Below, in pieces: positions 60,474 to 64,000 of a stretch of DNA of 64,000 nucleotides. The stretch covers positions 28,825 to 92,824 of the forward strand of contig JAGAFM010000047.1 in NCBI GenBank assembly GCA_017612655.1, written 5' to 3'. The translations under genes were made by a program, and so were the position numbers. Source of the stretch: Clostridia bacterium. GTDB taxonomy: Bacteria > Bacillota > Clostridia > Oscillospirales > CAG-272. Below the pieces are notes generated by a model. It saw only the letters and a program-made list of their open reading frames with translations, searched no databases and was not told where the DNA came from. Every line of letters starts with the position of its first letter. Position 1 is the stretch's first letter.

Positions 60474-62525
60474 ATGCATTGGTCAGAAGAACTCGCCGAA
60501 CAAATTATCGCCCGCAATCCCGATAAAAGGGAATATGTCTGCGCGGCAGGGATCAGTCCCTCCGGCAGCATCCATATCGGAAACTTCCGGGATATTGCCA
60601 CGTCCTATTTTGTCGTTAAGGCGTTGCGCAAAAAAGGAAAACAGGCCCGGCTTCTGTTCTCCTGGGATGAATTTGACCGGATGCGGAAAGTTCCCGTCAA
60701 CGTATCCGCGGTCCGGGACGATATGGAGAAATATATCGGCTGTCCGTATACGGACGTTCCGAATCCGTTCCCGGACGACCCGGCGTCCTCCTACGCAGAA
60801 CACTTCGAGAAGGAATTCATGGAATCCGTCCGTTCCTTCGGAATCGAGATGGATTACCGCTATCAGACCCGGATGTACCGGAGCGGCGCCTATGCCCAGC
60901 ACGTTCTGACAGCGCTGAAGAAACGGGGCGAGATTTTCGACATTCTGGACCGCCACCGCACCCAGGAAGCACAGCCGGGGGAACGGGAATCCTATTATCC
61001 GGTTTCTATCTACTGCCCCGCCTGCGGAAGAGACACCACGACAATTCATTCCCTCTCGGAAGACTGCACGGATGCGGAGTACTCGTGCGCCTGCGGACAC
61101 AGAGGTCTTTTCAACTTTACCAAGGATTTCAACTGCAAGCTTGCATGGAAGGTCGACTGGCCGATGCGCTGGCTGTACGAAGGCGTCGATTTTGAACCGG
61201 GCGGAAAAGACCATGCCTCCCTGAACGGATCCTATGACAACGCGAAAGATATCGCAAAGGAAATCTTCGGATACGAAGCTCCTCTCTTTCAGGGGTATGA
61301 ATTCATCGGAATCAGAGGACAGGTCGGAAAGATGTCCGGTTCCTCCGGGCTGAACATGACTCCGGGGCTCCTGCTCCGGCTCTACCAGCCTGAAGTCATC
61401 CTGTGGCTGTATGCAAAAACAGAGCCGCTGAAAGCTTTCGACTTCTGCTTTGATGACGGAATTCTTCGTCAGTATTTTGAATATGACCGCATGCTGAACG
61501 CTCAGCGCGAGGGAACCCTCGACGAGTATGGGAAAGCGGTCTGCGATCTGACCTCAATCGAGGGACGTTCCCCGGTTACGGTTCCCATGGCGCTCCTCGT
61601 TTCCCTCGGTTCCGTTGTGGATTTCAACGAAGACATGCTGGAAACCGTTTTTGCAAAGATCGGAACCCCGTACCGGAAGGCAGATTTTGCCGACCGAATT
61701 GAGCGGGCAAAGTTCTGGCTGGAACACTGCGCGCCGGACCAGGTGAACCGCCTCCGTTCCGTTCGAAACTGGGAAGTCTTCGAATCCCTGTCCGATTTGG
61801 AAAAAGAGGAAATCAACCGTCTCTGCGCCGTCCTGCGCAAAGGAGGCTACACCCTGGACGAGCTGAACGCCCTGATCTATGCGATTCCGAGGGAACTCCG
61901 GACAGAGGCAGGAGAAACGCTGGACGACAAAACGCTGAAAACTGTCCAGGGCACCTTCTTCAAAAATGTCTACCGTCTGCTGATCGACAAGGAGAAAGGC
62001 CCCCGGCTGTATCTGTTCCTTTACGCTATCAATCCGGACAAGTACCTGCATCTTCTGGACTTTTCCGCTCCGCAAACGGAGGAGGAAAAAGAGAAAGCGG
62101 CAGAGCCGCTCCCGCAGGTTCCGGAATCCTCCCCGAAAAACCGGGGCAGCGACGATCTTCCCGATGAGATTCCGGAAATCAAACCGACGGTTACGGCCGA
62201 AGAATTCGGGAAGCTTGACCTCAGAGTGTGCAAGATTCTGAAGGCGCAGGAAATCCGGAAGTCCCACAGCTGTCTGAAGCTGACGCTCTCCGACGGGACG
62301 CAGGGGCCGGACAAACCCAGTAGAGTCATCGTTTCCTCCATCAAGAACGAGTACGAACCGGAAGAACTGATTGGAAGAAAGATCCTCGTTCTGGCAAACC
62401 TTGAACCCGCAAGAATCACCGGAGTCACAAGCGAGGGCATGCTGCTCGCCGCCACCAACCATTCCTGCGGATGCCAGGTCATTTTTGTGGATGACTCCGT
62501 CCCGGAGGGAACCGTAATCCACTGA
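60474..62525 (+). CDS. lysS: Class I lysyl-tRNA synthetase fused to a Trbp111-type tRNA-binding domain
   Basis: 683 residues. Class I catalytic core with HIGN (34-37, in SGSIHIGNFRD) and KMSGS (286-290), unrelated to the class II LysRS of most bacteria. A Cys-rich zinc insertion (CPAC...CACG) lies at ~180-212. The alpha-helical anticodon cage follows to ~535. After an acidic Pro/Ser linker, residues ~574-683 (FGKLDLRVCKILKAQEI; RKILVLANLEPARITGVTSEGMLLAA) are an OB-fold tRNA-binding domain like that of MetG or Trbp111. This appended domain is not part of standard class I LysRS. Start ATG 60474 (AAAGGG site). glyS follows. Confidence 0.95.
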   Translation: MHWSEELAEQIIARNPDKREYVCAAGISPSGSIHIGNFRDIATSYFVVKALRKKGKQARLLFSWDEFDRMRKVPVNVSAVRDDMEKYIGCPYTDVPNPFPDDPASSYAEHFEKEFMESVRSFGIEMDYRYQTRMYRSGAYAQHVLTALKKRGEIFDILDRHRTQEAQPGERESYYPVSIYCPACGRDTTTIHSLSEDCTDAEYSCACGHRGLFNFTKDFNCKLAWKVDWPMRWLYEGVDFEPGGKDHASLNGSYDNAKDIAKEIFGYEAPLFQGYEFIGIRGQVGKMSGSSGLNMTPGLLLRLYQPEVILWLYAKTEPLKAFDFCFDDGILRQYFEYDRMLNAQREGTLDEYGKAVCDLTSIEGRSPVTVPMALLVSLGSVVDFNEDMLETVFAKIGTPYRKADFADRIERAKFWLEHCAPDQVNRLRSVRNWEVFESLSDLEKEEINRLCAVLRKGGYTLDELNALIYAIPRELRTEAGETLDDKTLKTVQGTFFKNVYRLLIDKEKGPRLYLFLYAINPDKYLHLLDFSAPQTEEEKEKAAEPLPQVPESSPKNRGSDDLPDEIPEIKPTVTAEEFGKLDLRVCKILKAQEIRKSHSCLKLTLSDGTQGPDKPSRVIVSSIKNEYEPEELIGRKILVLANLEPARITGVTSEGMLLAATNHSCGCQVIFVDDSVPEGTVIH

Positions 62526-62560
62526 CCTGGAACGAATTACGATAAAAGGATGTGAAAAGA

Positions 62561-63982
62561 GTGAAAAACAGCGAAAAAACCATGGATAAAATCGTCGCTC
62601 TCTGCAAAAACCGCGGCTTCATTTTTCCGGGTTCCGAGATCTACGGCGGTCTCGCAAATTCCTGGGACTACGGTCCCCTCGGCGTCGAGTTCAAAAACAA
62701 TGTAAAACGGACCTGGTGGAAAAAGTTTGTTCAGGAAAACCCCTACAATGTCGGACTGGACTCCGCAATTATTATGAATCCTCAGGCATGGGTTGCATCC
62801 GGTCACGTCGGCGGTTTTTCGGATCCGCTGATGGACTGCCGCTCCTGCAAGGCACGTCACCGCGCGGACAAACTGATTGAAGAATACGCTTTTCAGAACG
62901 GAACGAACGACAATCCCGCCGGCTGGTCTTTTGAAGAGATGACCGCTTTCATCCGCGACAAGGGCATCACCTGTCCGATCTGCGGCGCAAAGGATTTTAC
63001 CGATATCAAAAAATTCAACCTGATGTTCAAAACCTTCATCGGGGTAACCGAGGACTCTTCCTCGACCGTCTATCTTCGCCCGGAAACCGCTCAGGGGATC
63101 TTTGTGAACTTCCCCTCCGTCCAGCGGTCCACCAGGAAAAAGCTCCCGTTCGGGATCGCGCAGATCGGGAAATCCTTCCGGAATGAAATCACCCCGGGCA
63201 ACTTTACTTTCCGCACACGCGAATTCGAGCAGATGGAGCTGGAGTTCTTCTGCAAGCCTGGCACCGATCTTGAATGGTTCTCTTACTGGAAAGAAACTTG
63301 CCACAAGTTCCTGCTGGATCTCGGCATGAAAGAGGAAAATCTCCGTCTGCGCGACCATGAAAAGGAAGAACTCTGCTTCTATTCCAAGGCAACCACCGAT
63401 TTCGAGTTTCTGTTCCCGTTCGGATGGGGGGAACTCTGGGGTGTTGCAGACCGGACAGACTACGATCTCAGCCGTCATGCGGAAATCAGCGGGAAGGACA
63501 TGACTTACTTCGACCCGGATACAAACGAGCATTATATTCCGTATGTCATCGAGCCTTCACTGGGCGCGGACCGTGTCGCGCTCGCGTTTCTGATCGACGC
63601 CTATGACGAAGAAGTCATCGACGCTGAAAAGAACGATGTCCGTGTCGTTCTCCATCTGCATCCTGCTCTCGCTCCGTTCAAAGCGGCGGTTCTTCCGCTC
63701 TCCAAAAAGCTTGCCGACAAGGCAACGGAGATCTATTCCATGCTGTCCAAATACTTCTCTGTCGACTATGACGAAGCCGGTTCCATCGGGAAGCGCTACC
63801 GCCGGGAAGACGAAATCGGTACCCCGTACTGTATCACGGTGGACTTTTCCACGGTCGGAGACGCAGAGAAAGGAATCGAGGCGGATCATTGTGTCACTGT
63901 TCGCGACCGCGACTCCATGGAGCAGATCCGGCTTCCGATCGATGCCCTGGTCTCCTACCTGAGCGAAAAGACCGCTTTCTAA
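62561..63982 (+). CDS. glyS: Glycyl-tRNA synthetase, alpha2 type
   Basis: 473 residues from GTG 62561, chosen because AAAAGGA lies 10 nt upstream; GTG 62552 and ATG 62582 are alternatives. Class II core of the eukaryotic/archaeal-like homodimer: [38 protein letters not shown], motif 2 region [28 protein letters not shown], motif 3 [17 protein letters not shown], and the C-terminal anticodon domain. A zinc pair CRSC...CPIC lies at ~90-150. Transcribed with lysS from 60403-60431. Confidence 0.96.
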   Translation: MKNSEKTMDKIVALCKNRGFIFPGSEIYGGLANSWDYGPLGVEFKNNVKRTWWKKFVQENPYNVGLDSAIIMNPQAWVASGHVGGFSDPLMDCRSCKARHRADKLIEEYAFQNGTNDNPAGWSFEEMTAFIRDKGITCPICGAKDFTDIKKFNLMFKTFIGVTEDSSSTVYLRPETAQGIFVNFPSVQRSTRKKLPFGIAQIGKSFRNEITPGNFTFRTREFEQMELEFFCKPGTDLEWFSYWKETCHKFLLDLGMKEENLRLRDHEKEELCFYSKATTDFEFLFPFGWGELWGVADRTDYDLSRHAEISGKDMTYFDPDTNEHYIPYVIEPSLGADRVALAFLIDAYDEEVIDAEKNDVRVVLHLHPALAPFKAAVLPLSKKLADKATEIYSMLSKYFSVDYDEAGSIGKRYRREDEIGTPYCITVDFSTVGDAEKGIEADHCVTVRDRDSMEQIRLPIDALVSYLSEKTAF

Positions 63983-64000
63983 TCTTTCATTCCGTTTTCC

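Noticed and set aside
1..64000. CRISPR array, insertion sequence, prophage or restriction-modification/defence island
   Set aside because: No direct-repeat/spacer pattern, transposase, integrase or recognisable defence gene was found; the only tandem array is the in-frame 54-bp repeat.

Overview
The window looks like chromosome of a Gram-positive Clostridia-type bacterium (Firmicutes). Base composition is moderately GC-rich. Evidence: rex, dnaD and a DnaC/DnaI-type helicase loader in one run; a DUF1385-prmC pair; MreBC; lipoproteins with LxxC boxes; strong Shine-Dalgarno sequences; several TTG and GTG starts; and textbook SigA promoters (TTGACA-17-TATAAT). The aminoacyl-tRNA synthetase set is mixed: archaeal-type ProRS, class I LysRS, alpha2-type GlyRS and HisRS. 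I see no transposase, integrase, phage structural gene, CRISPR array or rRNA. The window is mostly housekeeping DNA with a few accessory islets.

Layout. 1-2.6 kb (minus): DUF4037 and TPR genes, cysK, tRNA-Leu. 2.8-6.8 kb (plus): rlmB and a very acidic membrane protein that reads as a catalytically dead P1B-type ATPase. 6.9-9.3 kb (minus): esterase and mgtE, the latter behind a ~350-nt structured leader and a perfect promoter. 9.5-15.2 kb (plus): argGH with a small acidic protein, then an NMT1/SsuA-like ABC importer. 15.3-20.8 kb: a short-chain dehydrogenase, an unusual glycoside-hydrolase-like protein, and a DEAD/H helicase. 20.9-25.4 kb (minus): a GldA/GldF/GldG-type ABC system with a DUF4340 protein. 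25.5-29.3 kb (minus): pgsA, a copper ATPase with metal-binding domains at both ends, and a small membrane protein. 29.4-30.4 kb (plus): dusB.

30.4-34.8 kb is an accessory interval between two tRNA-Ser genes. It holds a GlsB-type membrane protein whose frame runs through its own terminator, a GH16 protein, an S66 (MccF-like) peptidase and a GNAT acetyltransferase; the last two are visibly more AT-rich. A decayed tRNA-Ser fragment lies beyond the second tRNA. 34.9-52.5 kb (minus) is a long housekeeping run: mnmM, a large signal-peptide/TM/zinc-ribbon/coiled-coil protein, DUF1385, prmC, ddl, proS, a methyltransferase, dCMP deaminase, a lipoprotein, rimI, tsaD, then (after a gap with three helically phased DnaA-box-like sites) icd, rex, dnaD, dnaC and hisS. 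52.6-60.3 kb (minus) appears to be one seven-gene operon from a perfect promoter to a clear terminator: XRE regulator, maf, mreB, mreC, polA, methyltransferase, M23 peptidase. 60.4-64 kb (plus): class I lysS fused to a Trbp111-type domain, then glyS.

Most notable items: the pseudo-P-type ATPase (3.8-6.8 kb), the GlsB frame ending inside a terminator (30.6-31.0 kb), the phased DnaA-box cluster upstream of a redox/replication gene run (40.15-40.22 kb), the transmembrane zinc-ribbon/charged-helix protein (49-51.9 kb), and the mgtE leader, which does not match the M-box.
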